From positions 1-30,937 of the forward strand of contig JAPDQM010000039.1 of assembly GCA_034505795.1 (NCBI GenBank): a DNA stretch of 30,937 nt, given 5' to 3'. Made by a program: the position numbers and the translations under genes. The notes beneath the pieces were generated by a model, which ran no database searches, was not told where the DNA came from, and saw only the letters and a list, made by a program, of their open reading frames with translations. This stretch comes from Thermofontimicrobium_A sp034505795 (GTDB lineage Bacteria; Zhuqueibacterota; Zhuqueibacteria; Thermofontimicrobiales; Thermofontimicrobiaceae). Positions 1 to 7,566 of the stretch are shown here, one piece after another (position 1 is the first letter of the stretch; each line of letters begins with the position of its first letter).

Positions 1-72
1 GAAGCCAACGGCAATCAGATAAATCATAAAAACCGTCACGCCTCGCTTAATAGAAACTTGAGTTATTTTCAT
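1..72 (-). CDS. RND efflux permease, N-terminal fragment (runs off the window)
   Basis: Only the first 24 codons are inside the window. They read MKITQVSIKRGVTVFMIYLI followed by AVGF, which matches the usual start of AcrB/MexB/CzcA-type RND inner-membrane pumps: a short amphipathic start, a Lys-Arg pair, then the first membrane helix. The start is well defined, because an AGGAGG ribosome-binding site sits about 6 nt upstream inside the last codons of the adaptor gene. The ATG lies only 2 nt beyond the adaptor stop, so the two are translationally linked. RND permeases are trimeric proton-driven pumps joined by a periplasmic adaptor to a TolC-like channel, and both partners lie immediately upstream. 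The substrate class cannot be told from this fragment. Confidence 0.85.
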   Translation of the reverse strand, partial: MKITQVSIKRGVTVFMIYLIAVGF

Positions 73-74
73 AG

Positions 75-1202
75 CTATTCCTCCTCACCTTTGGCGATTG
101 CCACAGCTACGCCATCACGCAGGTTATTCTGACCTGCAATCACCAACTTATTCCCAACCGCGATGCCCGAATTGACTGCCAGCGACTTGTGATTTGCATA
201 CCGGACATCCAATTTCTTTTGATGGGCTTTATTGCTATCCACCACGAAAACATAGTAATTCTTCACCACCTGGTCCTGTCCCTCGATTCGTTCCAGCGTC
301 GTATTTTCAATGACCGCAAACCGAGGCACCACCAGCACATCCTTCAAAATACCCGTGATAACGTCCACCTGGGCATACATGCCCGGTTTCAACAACCGCT
401 GGGGATTATCGATGAGCACTTCGACCTCGGCCATCCGCGTCAGCGGATCGAGCACCGGGCTGATTTTGATCACCTTGCCCTCAAAGCTGCGATCAGCATA
501 GCTCTTCACCGTCACCCTGGCCGCTTGTCCCAGCGCCAGTTTGCCCAGGTCTTCTTCTGCAGCATTGAAAGTGATCTTCACCCGATCCATTTGTACCACG
601 GTTACCAAAGGCATGGCGGGACTGGCCATATCGCCCGCTTCGAAATAACGGACCCCAATCACCCCGCTGATCGGCGCAGTGATGGTCGCTTCGGCCAATT
701 GGGTATGTGCGCTTTTTACCGCAGCTTCCGCCTGCTCCACCTGCGCTTTCACCGCTTCGTATTGCGTCTTGATGGCATCAAATTGTTGCGGACTCATGGC
801 ATTTTCGTTGGTCAATCGCTGAGCCCGCTCAAATTCAACGCGCAAATTAGCTTCCTGTGCGCGTGCCGCAGCCAGACCTGCTTCTGCTTGACGCACGCCT
901 TGCTCAATAGTTGTGGCGACTACTTTGGCAATCGGGGCGCCTCGCTTCACCTCATCACCCGCGTCCACGTAAAAACGCTCGATGCGGTCGGGAATTTTGG
1001 AAAAAACCTTAACTTCCTGCTCTGCCCGAATATCGCCACTATAGCTTAATGATTGTACAACCTCTCCCAGCTTTACTGTCATTACTTCAACTGGTATCTT
1101 CACTTCTGCTTCTTTGGCCTTGGAAGCACTTCGATTGCAGCCGCTAACGATTATCGCAACAATTGCTGTTATGATAGCCAATGAATATAACATCTGTTTC
1201 AT
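75..1202 (-). CDS. RND efflux periplasmic adaptor (membrane-fusion) lipoprotein, HlyD/AcrA family
   Basis: The 375-residue protein begins with a hydrophobic signal ending in a lipobox (VSGC, Cys22), so it should be a lipoprotein. It then shows the adaptor domain order: a biotinyl-lipoyl-like half (residues about 48-85, with DAGDEVKRGAPIAKV), a coiled-coil hairpin rich in Ala/Glu/Gln (about 95-170), the second lipoyl half (ATITAPISGVIGVRYFEAGD), a beta-barrel (about 205-285) and a membrane-proximal domain. In the family it bridges the inner-membrane RND pump and the TolC channel. The start is supported by AAGGAG 6-7 nt upstream. It lies 53 bp after the TolC-like gene and 2 nt before the permease, forming one operon. 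Family assignment is firm; the substrate is unknown. Confidence 0.93.
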   Translation of the reverse strand: MKQMLYSLAIITAIVAIIVSGCNRSASKAKEAEVKIPVEVMTVKLGEVVQSLSYSGDIRAEQEVKVFSKIPDRIERFYVDAGDEVKRGAPIAKVVATTIEQGVRQAEAGLAAARAQEANLRVEFERAQRLTNENAMSPQQFDAIKTQYEAVKAQVEQAEAAVKSAHTQLAEATITAPISGVIGVRYFEAGDMASPAMPLVTVVQMDRVKITFNAAEEDLGKLALGQAARVTVKSYADRSFEGKVIKISPVLDPLTRMAEVEVLIDNPQRLLKPGMYAQVDVITGILKDVLVVPRFAVIENTTLERIEGQDQVVKNYYVFVVDSNKAHQKKLDVRYANHKSLAVNSGIAVGNKLVIAGQNNLRDGVAVAIAKGEEE

Positions 1203-1255
1203 GTTAAGCTCCTTATTTACTTTTTCGTCTATATGATCTCAAAATTATTTTTTAG

Positions 1256-2656
1256 CTAAAGCACATGGGTCAATTTGCCCGCTGCTTTGCGCAATTGATA
1301 ACGCGCCTTCTGATATTCATACACCGAATTGGCATAATTCAATTTGGCGCGAGTCAATGCCAACTGCGAGTTCAACACGTCCAATTGGGTATTCACCCCT
1401 TCCTCGTACATCAAATTGGCCAGGCGCAGCGCTTCTTTTGCCAGGGCCACCGTTTGTTGTGCCGATTGATACTTTTGCCGGGCCTCTTGAAATTTGTTAT
1501 AGGCTACCTCGGTCTCCGCAGCAATCCCGTCATTGACCTGTTTTTCGGTATCCAGCATTTTTCGATAATCCAATCGGGCTTGCTGATACTGGGCCGCGGA
1601 CCGGAATCCATGGAACAACGGTATCTGCAAGCTCACAGCCGAAGTAAAGCCCTTGCTAAAATCACCCTGTCGAAATTTATAATCGTTCCTCATGGCCATA
1701 TAGGAATAATCGGTCTGGAAGAAAAGCTTCGGTAAAAAATTGCTCCGGGCCAAAGTAACTCCCTTGCGCATCATGTATTTTTGTTCCGATAACGCCTGCA
1801 CCATGGGGCGATCCTTCAGCGCCAAACGTTGAATCTCATCCAGCGGCAGATCGGCAAAGTCATCCTGCTGATACTCAAATTGTCCCTGGACTTCGATGAC
1901 GGCATCGCGTTTTAATCCCAGGATCGCTTTTAATTGTGTCAAAGCAATTTGGTGATTATTCCTGGCGGCAATGAGCTCCGGCTGTAAATTCGCCACTTCC
2001 ACTTCGGCCCGCATTTTGTCAAAGCCCGAGGCCATGCCAACATTGTATTTCTTGAGCACGTTATCGAGATTGGCCTGTGCCTGGGCCATGGCCTCCTGCT
2101 GAACATTGACCAGTTCCTGGGTTAACAGACAGAGATAGAAAGCATCCGCGGTTTGATATATTAATTGCTGTCGTTGTTCTTCCAGGTTCTGTTCGGCAGC
2201 ATCTTTTGCAGCCACAGCCAATTGAATTCCCGCCATGCCTGCGCCACCTAAAAATAGTGGCTGCGTTACTGTTGCGCCATAGCGAAAGGTGTTTTCGATT
2301 CCGAAAGCGATTCTGACATAATCAGGGTATAGCTCCAAGCCTGGTGTTCCCGGCGGCAGCATCATCTTGATGAAGTTGGGGATTACCGTTTCCTGAATTG
2401 CCCACGCCTTCTGAAAGCTAAGCGAACCGTCCAGTTGCGGCAAGATATTGGATACTGCCGACCAAATACCGGCCTGTGCCTTCGACAACTCCTTCTCTGC
2501 CATCCGAATGTTGGGATTATTTTTTAGCGCCAGATCGACGCTCCGCTCCAAATCGAGCACGACTTTTTCTTGTGAAAAATCAGTCTGCGCTTGCCCCCAG
2601 ATTGGCAGCGCCATTAATAAAATTACTATTGTTGCAGATCGCAGTTTCATTTTCAT
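1256..2656 (-). CDS. TolC-family outer-membrane efflux channel
   Basis: The protein of about 466 residues has an N-terminal signal peptide (cleavage likely near GQAQ) and two related halves with long Ala/Gln/Leu-rich helices, the classic TolC/OEP repeat: a first half with SVDLALKNNPNIRMAEKEL and a second with GVTLARSNFLPKLFFQTDYS. TolC proteins form trimeric outer-membrane channels with a periplasmic alpha-barrel that docks the adaptor. The start chosen is the second of two adjacent ATGs, because GGAGG lies 5 nt from it but only 2 nt from the first (2659). It is preceded by tetR (about 120 bp gap) and followed by the adaptor and pump, so it is the outer-membrane component of this tripartite efflux system. 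Confidence 0.92.
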   Translation of the reverse strand: MKMKLRSATIVILLMALPIWGQAQTDFSQEKVVLDLERSVDLALKNNPNIRMAEKELSKAQAGIWSAVSNILPQLDGSLSFQKAWAIQETVIPNFIKMMLPPGTPGLELYPDYVRIAFGIENTFRYGATVTQPLFLGGAGMAGIQLAVAAKDAAEQNLEEQRQQLIYQTADAFYLCLLTQELVNVQQEAMAQAQANLDNVLKKYNVGMASGFDKMRAEVEVANLQPELIAARNNHQIALTQLKAILGLKRDAVIEVQGQFEYQQDDFADLPLDEIQRLALKDRPMVQALSEQKYMMRKGVTLARSNFLPKLFFQTDYSYMAMRNDYKFRQGDFSKGFTSAVSLQIPLFHGFRSAAQYQQARLDYRKMLDTEKQVNDGIAAETEVAYNKFQEARQKYQSAQQTVALAKEALRLANLMYEEGVNTQLDVLNSQLALTRAKLNYANSVYEYQKARYQLRKAAGKLTHVL

Positions 2657-2780
2657 CATAACCTCCGACTATTCATATCTAAAATTGGCTCCTTTTCAAT
2701 CTTCCCCAATCGGTTTTTTACAACCACCAACACAAACTTTCAACAGCCCCAGGCCCCAGCCTCTGAGCTCTGTGACTCGG

Positions 2781-3380
2781 CTACTCATTCAATCCTTTAA
2801 ACAGCAATTCAATCAAATCTTCCGCTAATTGATCGGACAGGATTTGTTGGCGGCTGTTTAGTTGTTGCATCAAGAAATGCATCAGAACTGCGCCAATTAC
2901 GTGAACCGCCAATTCAGGTTTGGCACTGGCCCCAAATTCGCCCGAATTGATACCCTCACGAATCATGACCTCGAAAATTTTGCCATGAGCTCCTACTTCA
3001 GCCTTGAAATCTTCCAAAAAGGGCAATCGTTCGAAGTGAGTAAAGACTTCCAGGACAAATCTCGTCAGTTCGGGATGCTGAAGGCTCACCTGAAAGCGAC
3101 GCTTCAATAATTCCACCAGCTTTTGTTTCACTGGAATATTCAGCGAGGCAATTTGTTTCAAATCTTCAGTATGATAATTCAGAGCTTCGCTGATCAGCGC
3201 CTTGTAAATTCCTTCCTTATTGCCGAAATAATAGTAAATCGTAGGCTTGGTGACGCCGGATAGCTCTGAGATTTCGCGCATGGAAACGCCATTGTAACCT
3301 TTCTCAGCAAACAATCTGGCAGCCGCTTTGAAGATTGTTGCTCTCGTTGTGTTGTCAGTATCAATTTTTGTGATATTCAT
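2781..3380 (-). CDS. TetR/AcrR-family transcriptional regulator of the efflux operon
   Basis: About 199 residues. The N-terminal helix-turn-helix is clear: ATIFKAAARLFAEKGYNGVS, then MREISELSGVTKPTIYYYFG and NKEGIY, the standard TetR DNA-binding domain. The C-terminal ligand/dimerisation domain is divergent, as is usual. It is the first gene of the tetR-tolC-adaptor-RND set on the minus strand, the usual arrangement for a local repressor of an efflux operon. The start is uncertain: ATG at 3380 gives MNITKI, while an in-frame TTG at 3395 adds five residues and would overlap the edge of the operator candidate. Neither has a convincing ribosome-binding site; ATG is preferred. The inducer is unknown. 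Confidence 0.9.
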   Translation of the reverse strand: MNITKIDTDNTTRATIFKAAARLFAEKGYNGVSMREISELSGVTKPTIYYYFGNKEGIYKALISEALNYHTEDLKQIASLNIPVKQKLVELLKRRFQVSLQHPELTRFVLEVFTHFERLPFLEDFKAEVGAHGKIFEVMIREGINSGEFGASAKPELAVHVIGAVLMHFLMQQLNSRQQILSDQLAEDLIELLFKGLNE

Positions 3381-3395
3381 TTTTGGGTCTATCAA

Positions 3396-3415
3396 TATAC
3401 CTAACGGTAAGTATA
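3396..3415. promoter_or_regulatory. Candidate TetR operator (20-bp dyad)
   Basis: The arms TATAC and GTATA flank CTAACGGTAA; 16 of the 20 positions obey two-fold symmetry, including an inner TA..C|G..TA core. It begins 15 bp upstream of the ATG of the TetR-family gene. Size, symmetry and position fit an autoregulatory TetR operator; binding itself is inferred. Confidence 0.55.
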
Positions 3416-3781
3416 AAATACTATCAAAAAAAATCCCCCCTAATCAAATGTTCGAAATTTGCCAACTGTTACGCTCCAATCACTGGCAAAGTTTCAAGAA
3501 TTTTTGGCATTCTTAAAAATAAGATTTTGGTGACACAATGCGCGGAATCACACTGACCCTATCAGGTTGCGATTTTGGAAATTTGGAAGGTCGTAAGGCA
3601 GATGCATGTCTTCTGTGCGAATCGAGAACAGATTGCCGCATCAAAATAGTTTATCAGCACCTGCCTCCGAATTCTAATCAAGCAAAATTGTTGATTTCAA
3701 TAGTAACCCTTCGTTATGGCATAATATGATGTCAGCATCATGGTTATTATGGCGCCTGGCCTAACGGAGTATCAGCAGAAT
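3416..3781. other. Intergenic region between rhaA and tetR, no gene seen
   Basis: This stretch lies downstream of the isomerase gene and upstream of tetR. No open frame here has a ribosome-binding site or recognisable protein. A short hairpin (ATGATG-TCAG-CATCAT, 3726-3741) lies about 40 bp past the rhaA stop but lacks a T-run in the minus direction, so a terminator role is doubtful. Confidence 0.5.
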
Positions 3782-5053
3782 TTATCGCCGCTTCAGCAAC
3801 ACTTGCTGCTCATATCGTTTCACCTCATTCATCCAATCGGTTCCTATTGGTACATCATGTTTGAGGCAGTAGTAATCCCAGACAGCGCCGAACGGGAGGG
3901 TTTTGATCTCTTCCAGCAAGGCCAGCCGCGCCCAATGATCTCCCGAAATTTCACACTCCTGCAATTTGGCCCTGGGTTCCAGCAAGGCCATTAGCAATGC
4001 TTTCAACGTTGCGCGCGTGCCAATCACATACGCGGCCACCCGATTCATGCTTGCATCGAAGTAATCCAGCGCAATATGGACACGTTGCAGTGCGCTAGCC
4101 CGAACAATTTCCTCGGCCACGCTTTTCAGATCATCGTTAAGGATAACCACATGATCGCTGTCCCAGCGAATGCCACGACTGACATGTAATAACAGTTCAT
4201 CAGAAAATTGCAGGATAGCTGAAATCTTATCGGCAATGGACTCAGTCGGATGAAAATGTCCCATATCCAAACATACCATCTTGCGACGAGCAATGGCGTA
4301 GCTCAAATAGAACTCATGCGAACCAACGACATAACTCTCGCTGCCGATTCCAAAGAGCTTGCTTTCAATGGCATCTTTCATTTCAGTGGGACGATACTCT
4401 CTCGCGAAAATCTCATCTAACGATTCCTTTAGGAGTGTTCGTGGGGTCCACCGGTCAACCGGAGCGTCTTTGGTCCCGTCGGGAATCCAGAGATTATGAA
4501 TGCAGGGGCTGTTTAATTCTCGCCCCATGAAGGCACTGATGTCGCGGCATCGTTTTACATGCTCGATCCAGAATGAGCGTATGGATCGGTCACGATGGCT
4601 CAGGGTAAAGCCCTGGCTGGCATTGGGATGCGAAAAACAGGTAGCGTTGAAATCCAATTTTATCCGCTGTTGTTTAGCCCAATCGACCCAACCGCGAAAA
4701 TGTTCGGGCGAGATGGCGTCCCGATCCACGCGCTGGCCGCCAAATTCCCCATAGATCGCATGAAGATTCAGGCGATGACGTCCCGGAATCAACCGCAGTG
4801 ACTGCGCCAGGTCCATCCGCAATTCCTCGATATTACGAGCCTTGCCGGGATAATTGCCGGTCACCTGCAACCCGCTGCCCGCCAGCGAGGCATCCGGGGA
4901 TTCGAAGCCGCCCACATCGTCCGCCTGCCAGCAATGGAGTGAAATAGCCATCTGGCTGAGTTGCGAGAGCGCCTGCTCAGTGTCGATATCAAACACGGCA
5001 TATTGTTCTTTAGCGATGAGATAGTCTTTCTCAATCCGGGATTGATGGTTCAT
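3782..5053 (-). CDS. rhaA: L-rhamnose isomerase
   Basis: About 423 residues, collinear over its full length with the E. coli-type RhaA family (about 419 residues). It interconverts L-rhamnose and L-rhamnulose in the cytoplasm with divalent metals. Diagnostic stretches are LHCWQADDVGGFE, TGNYPGKARN, RLNLHAIYGE, CFSHPNASQGFTLSH, ESKLFGIGSESYVVGSHEF, CLDMGHFHPTE, HVSRGIRWDSDHV and LDYFDASMNR. The metal-ligand positions of the E. coli enzyme (Glu in ESKLFGIG, Asp and His in CLDMGHFH, His in LHVSR, both Asp in WDSDH, Asp in LDYFDAS) are all present, so it should be active. The start is the second ATG, 7 nt after AGGAG; the first (5059) is too close. No rhamnulokinase, aldolase or rhamnose transporter is nearby. 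It follows the nitroreductase gene by about 45 bp. Confidence 0.96.
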   Translation of the reverse strand: MNHQSRIEKDYLIAKEQYAVFDIDTEQALSQLSQMAISLHCWQADDVGGFESPDASLAGSGLQVTGNYPGKARNIEELRMDLAQSLRLIPGRHRLNLHAIYGEFGGQRVDRDAISPEHFRGWVDWAKQQRIKLDFNATCFSHPNASQGFTLSHRDRSIRSFWIEHVKRCRDISAFMGRELNSPCIHNLWIPDGTKDAPVDRWTPRTLLKESLDEIFAREYRPTEMKDAIESKLFGIGSESYVVGSHEFYLSYAIARRKMVCLDMGHFHPTESIADKISAILQFSDELLLHVSRGIRWDSDHVVILNDDLKSVAEEIVRASALQRVHIALDYFDASMNRVAAYVIGTRATLKALLMALLEPRAKLQECEISGDHWARLALLEEIKTLPFGAVWDYYCLKHDVPIGTDWMNEVKRYEQQVLLKRR

Positions 5054-5098
5054 GTCCATTCTCCTATGTGATAGCTTATCGCAATCGGTTTGTGTAGT

Positions 5099-5629
5099 TC
5101 AACTTACGCGAGTTTTCGCTGACCATTGGTTTTGATGAACTCTAGATGGATCAAATCGATTGGCAGGGGGTTTTGTTTCTGCTGGATAGCCGATCGGCAG
5201 CAATGCGAAAGGGATGATATGTTCAGGGATGCCTAACAATCGCCGTAAACCCGCCATCCGTTCTGTGCGGGGATAGATTCCCAGCCATACAGAACCCAAC
5301 TCGTTAGCCCGAATGGCAATTAGCATATTTTCAGTAGCGGCGGAGCAATCCTGTACCCAAAATCCTCGGTGCTTTTCCAGCGTTTCATCCCCGCAAACAA
5401 GAATGGCCACGGTTGCCTCTTTGAGCATGGAAGCATAAGGATGAAAGGCAGGAATTTGATCCAGCAGATGTCGCTCTCGAATGACCACAAATTGCCATGG
5501 CTGTTCATTCCCGGCTGACGGCGCGCTCATACCAGCCCTCAAAATGTCCTGGATGACAGCCTCGGCAATCGGCTCTGAGGTATAATGTCGGATACTACGT
5601 CGTGTGAGAATGGCGTGCATGGCATCCAT
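5099..5629 (-). CDS. Nitroreductase-family FMN flavoprotein
   Basis: The 176-residue protein shows the nitroreductase signature: ILTRRSIRHYTSEPI at the N terminus (FMN phosphate contact), MSAPSAGNEQPWQFVVI, and LGSVWLGIYP near the C terminus. Family members are homodimeric FMN enzymes that reduce nitro groups, quinones or other small acceptors with NAD(P)H; the natural substrate cannot be assigned. At about 175 residues it is of the short NADH-dehydrogenase/FMN-reductase type. It may start at Met1 (5629) or at Met4; neither has a clear ribosome-binding site. It lies just upstream of rhaA on the same strand, and its upstream region is shared with a divergent small gene. Confidence 0.88.
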   Translation of the reverse strand: MDAMHAILTRRSIRHYTSEPIAEAVIQDILRAGMSAPSAGNEQPWQFVVIRERHLLDQIPAFHPYASMLKEATVAILVCGDETLEKHRGFWVQDCSAATENMLIAIRANELGSVWLGIYPRTERMAGLRRLLGIPEHIIPFALLPIGYPAETKPPANRFDPSRVHQNQWSAKTRVS

Positions 5630-5662
5630 GGTGTTCGCAATACCTTTGACTAATGTTAATAA

Positions 5663-5688
5663 GATGTAAATTAAGTTTGCTTAACATC
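5663..5688. promoter_or_regulatory. Imperfect dyad in the divergent region
   Basis: The outer arms GATGT and ACATC and inner TTAAG/CTTAA give an imperfect 26-bp palindrome (18 of 26 positions symmetric). It lies between the nitroreductase gene (minus) and the promoter of the small plus-strand gene. It could be an operator for either side, but the region is AT-rich and chance symmetry is possible. Confidence 0.25.
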
Positions 5689-5690
5689 AA

Positions 5691-5720
5691 TTGACTTTTT
5701 GACTGAAAAAATATTATATT
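5691..5720 (+). promoter_or_regulatory. Sigma-A-type promoter for the first small protein
   Basis: TTGACT (5691-5696) and TATATT (5715-5720) are separated by 18 nt. Transcription would start near 5728, giving a leader of roughly 80 nt before the ATG at 5811. The -10 element resembles those proposed for rpoD and the aminotransferase gene in this window. Confidence 0.55.
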
Positions 5721-5810
5721 GGTGCAGCAGTTCTTTTTTATCGAACCCGTGACCTGGTCAACTTCTAAAACGATCCTTGATGGCAATAAATACATGAAAT
5801 GGAGATTGCT

Positions 5811-6011
5811 ATGACAAAATTTAGTACCCGCGAATTCGATACGATCGAATATGTGCCTGCTGGTTCCAAATTGGTGCAGGAGAAAATCAAGCGCATCCTG
5901 GCTGCGTCTGAAGATTGGACGGCAAATATCAACCACATCGAATCGGCATCTGGCACTTATCAAATTGTGCTGCAGGGCAGACTCAAACAATCCCCCGCCA
6001 AGTGTTCGTAA
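5811..6011 (+). CDS. Small conserved-looking protein, paralogue A (66 aa)
   Basis: Unknown function. ATG at 5811 has GGAG 6 nt upstream and a good promoter at 5691-5720. The protein aligns without gaps over 59 residues with the small protein at 6303-6494, with 16 identities: the shared MTKF start, I12, Q23, I26, L30, S33, A38, and the end motif G-x-Y-x-I-x-x-Q-G-x-L. This two-copy conservation is the main argument that it is a real gene. It has no signal peptide, membrane helix or cysteine motif, and is probably cytoplasmic, with a helical middle and a beta-like end. An upstream in-frame ATG at 5799 is less well placed. A palindromic repeat begins 76 bp after its stop. Confidence 0.65.
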   Translation: MTKFSTREFDTIEYVPAGSKLVQEKIKRILAASEDWTANINHIESASGTYQIVLQGRLKQSPAKCS

Positions 6012-6087
6012 ATTCCGGTGGCGTAACAGATGGCCAACCCGCGGTTCTAATGAGTTACATAGTACCTGAACGAAAACTCACCTTTTT

Positions 6088-6183
6088 GTCATTTCGACCC
6101 GCCAGTTGGCGAGAAGAAATCTGTAAGTCCAACAATCCCAATGTCACCAGATTCCTCTCCGCCTGCTGGCGGATCGGAATGAC
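6088..6183. repeat. Palindromic interspersed repeat (REP/MITE-like)
   Basis: Two 35-nt arms, 6088-6122 (starting GTCATTTCGACC) and 6149-6183 (ending GATCGGAATGAC), are inverted copies with 27 of 35 positions matching, around a 26-nt centre. Each arm holds its own small hairpin (CGCC-AGTT-GGCG and CCGCC-TGCT-GGCGG). The GTCATTTCGA...AGATTCCTC...CGGAATGAC layout resembles dispersed palindromic elements I know from FCB-group genomes. It is non-coding and lies between the two small paralogous genes. No second copy was found in this window. Confidence 0.7.
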
Positions 6184-6302
6184 ACTTTTACTTCCAATTC
6201 AATGGTTTTCGTTCAAGCACGACATATCAATTGCGAAGCAATTTGTTGACCAATTTTTGTCTGAATTCTGGTGTCTATTTTCAACTATACGAGAGGTAAT
6301 CC

Positions 6303-6494
6303 ATGACCAAATTTAATATCCATGACTTAGAAATCATCCGGTCGGCGAATATTTCGCCAACTACGTTGCAGAAGCAAATCGGCGCGGTACTGGAAAATTC
6401 CAATCGCTGTCGAGCAGTGGTCGAGAGTTTGAACCGCCAGACTGGCGAATATCGGATCTGGGTACAGGGTACGCTGGAGACGAGAGATAACTGA
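6303..6494 (+). CDS. Small conserved-looking protein, paralogue B (63 aa)
   Basis: Unknown function. ATG at 6303 has GAGAGG about 7 nt upstream. The protein is the same length as and collinear with the 66-residue protein at 5811-6011: both start MTKF, and its QTGEYRIWVQGTLE aligns with ASGTYQIVLQGRLK. With about 27 percent identity and no gaps, the pair probably arose by tandem duplication followed by wide divergence. It has one cysteine (Cys36), no signal peptide and no membrane segment. The copies are separated by about 290 bp that includes a palindromic repeat. Expression could come from read-through of the promoter at 5691-5720; no separate strong promoter was seen. Confidence 0.65.
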   Translation: MTKFNIHDLEIIRSANISPTTLQKQIGAVLENSNRCRAVVESLNRQTGEYRIWVQGTLETRDN

Positions 6495-6664
6495 GCCCAG
6501 CACCCACACCAATTGGCTTGTGCCGATCGCTGCCAGTGCCAGATGCTCCCGCCAAATTTGCCAAGATTGGCGTTGCTGAGTCAGCTACGTTATGGTCCAC
6601 GTATCCGCTTGCAGCTAGACTCCGGGGATGAAAATCAAAAAGACTTGCTAAAAAATAATCTTTG

Positions 6665-7519
6665 TTAGCCAAGGTAACTGCGCAGGGGTTTACTTCGCGA
6701 CGCATGGCGCAGCCGACGTAACGCCTTTTCTTTGATCTGGCGCACTCGTTCGCGTGTCAAATTGAATCGCTCGCCGATTTCTTCCAGCGTCATTGGCACT
6801 TCCATATCGATTCCAAAATATAGCTTTACGACCTCGGCTTCACGCGGGGTTAAGGTGGATAATGCCCGTTCCAATTCGATGCGCAGCGATTCGGTAATCA
6901 GGGTGTTGTCCGGCGCTGGCTGCTCCTGATTCTCGATAATATCGAGCAGTCGATTTTCCTCTTCTTCGCTGAATGGCGCATCCAGCGAAAGATGCCGGCC
7001 CGATTTTTGGATGGTTTCAGAAACTTCAAAATCACTGATGTCCAATTGATCGGCGATTTCTTCCGGCGATGGCTCGCGTTCAAATTCCTGCTCCAGAGCG
7101 CTAAAGGCCTTGCCAATTTTATTCATGGTGCCCACTTTGTTCAGCGGCAGGCGAACAATGCGGGATTGTTCGGCCAGCGCCTGGAGAATCGATTGTTTGA
7201 TCCACCAAACGGCATAGGAGATGAACTTGAAGCCGCGCGTTTCATCGAAGCGATTGGCGGCTTTGATCAAGCCCAAGTTGCCCTCGTTAATTAAATCGCC
7301 GAGCGATAGCCCCTGATTCTGGTATTGCTTGGCCACGCTAACCACGAACCGCAAATTGGCTTTGGTCAATATTTCCAGCGCGGGTTCATCGCCTTCGCGT
7401 ATGCGTCGGGCCAACTCAATCTCCTCCTGTTGATCCAACAGGGGGACCTCGCCAATTTCCTGAAGGTACTGTTCAAGGGTATGATCTGCTTTCATCGGAG
7501 TCCGTTTGATTGAATTCAT
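6665..7519 (-). CDS. rpoD: RNA polymerase primary-type sigma factor (RpoD/SigA, short form)
   Basis: 284 residues, close to the short (about 287-residue) primary sigma of Bacteroidota-like bacteria and lacking region 1.1. Region 1.2 is LEQYLQEIGEVPLL (15-28). Regions 2.1-2.4 run from ANLRFVVSVAKQYQNQGLSL through DLINEGNLGLIKAANRFDE and TRGFKFISYAVWWIKQSILQ. Region 3 includes LPLNKVGTMNKI and EREPSPEEIA. Region 4 has LTPREAEVVKLYFGI and the helix-turn-helix LEEIGERFNLTRERVRQIKE (about 245-264). All core-binding and -10/-35 recognition segments are intact, so it should be a housekeeping sigma factor. It has its own near-consensus promoter and an AGAGGGGG ribosome-binding site. Whether it is the only primary sigma in the genome cannot be told. 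Confidence 0.93.
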   Translation of the reverse strand: MNSIKRTPMKADHTLEQYLQEIGEVPLLDQQEEIELARRIREGDEPALEILTKANLRFVVSVAKQYQNQGLSLGDLINEGNLGLIKAANRFDETRGFKFISYAVWWIKQSILQALAEQSRIVRLPLNKVGTMNKIGKAFSALEQEFEREPSPEEIADQLDISDFEVSETIQKSGRHLSLDAPFSEEEENRLLDIIENQEQPAPDNTLITESLRIELERALSTLTPREAEVVKLYFGIDMEVPMTLEEIGERFNLTRERVRQIKEKALRRLRHASRSKPLRSYLG

Positions 7520-7566
7520 GATAGTTCCCCCTCTTGACTCACTTATGCCCTTTTCACCGCGTGTTT

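Noticed and set aside
189..1049. Long plus-strand open frame opposite the adaptor gene
   Set aside because: It is the reverse of a clearly coding lipoprotein gene, is rich in His/Arg/Phe, and has no ribosome-binding site or family features.
3538..3729. Plus-strand open frame with a CLLCESRTDC cluster
   Set aside because: It has no ribosome-binding site or promoter, and the three cysteines alone do not make a convincing zinc site.
6361..6705. Minus-strand open frame across the second small gene and the end of rpoD
   Set aside because: It overlaps two better-supported genes and its composition is that of antisense sequence.
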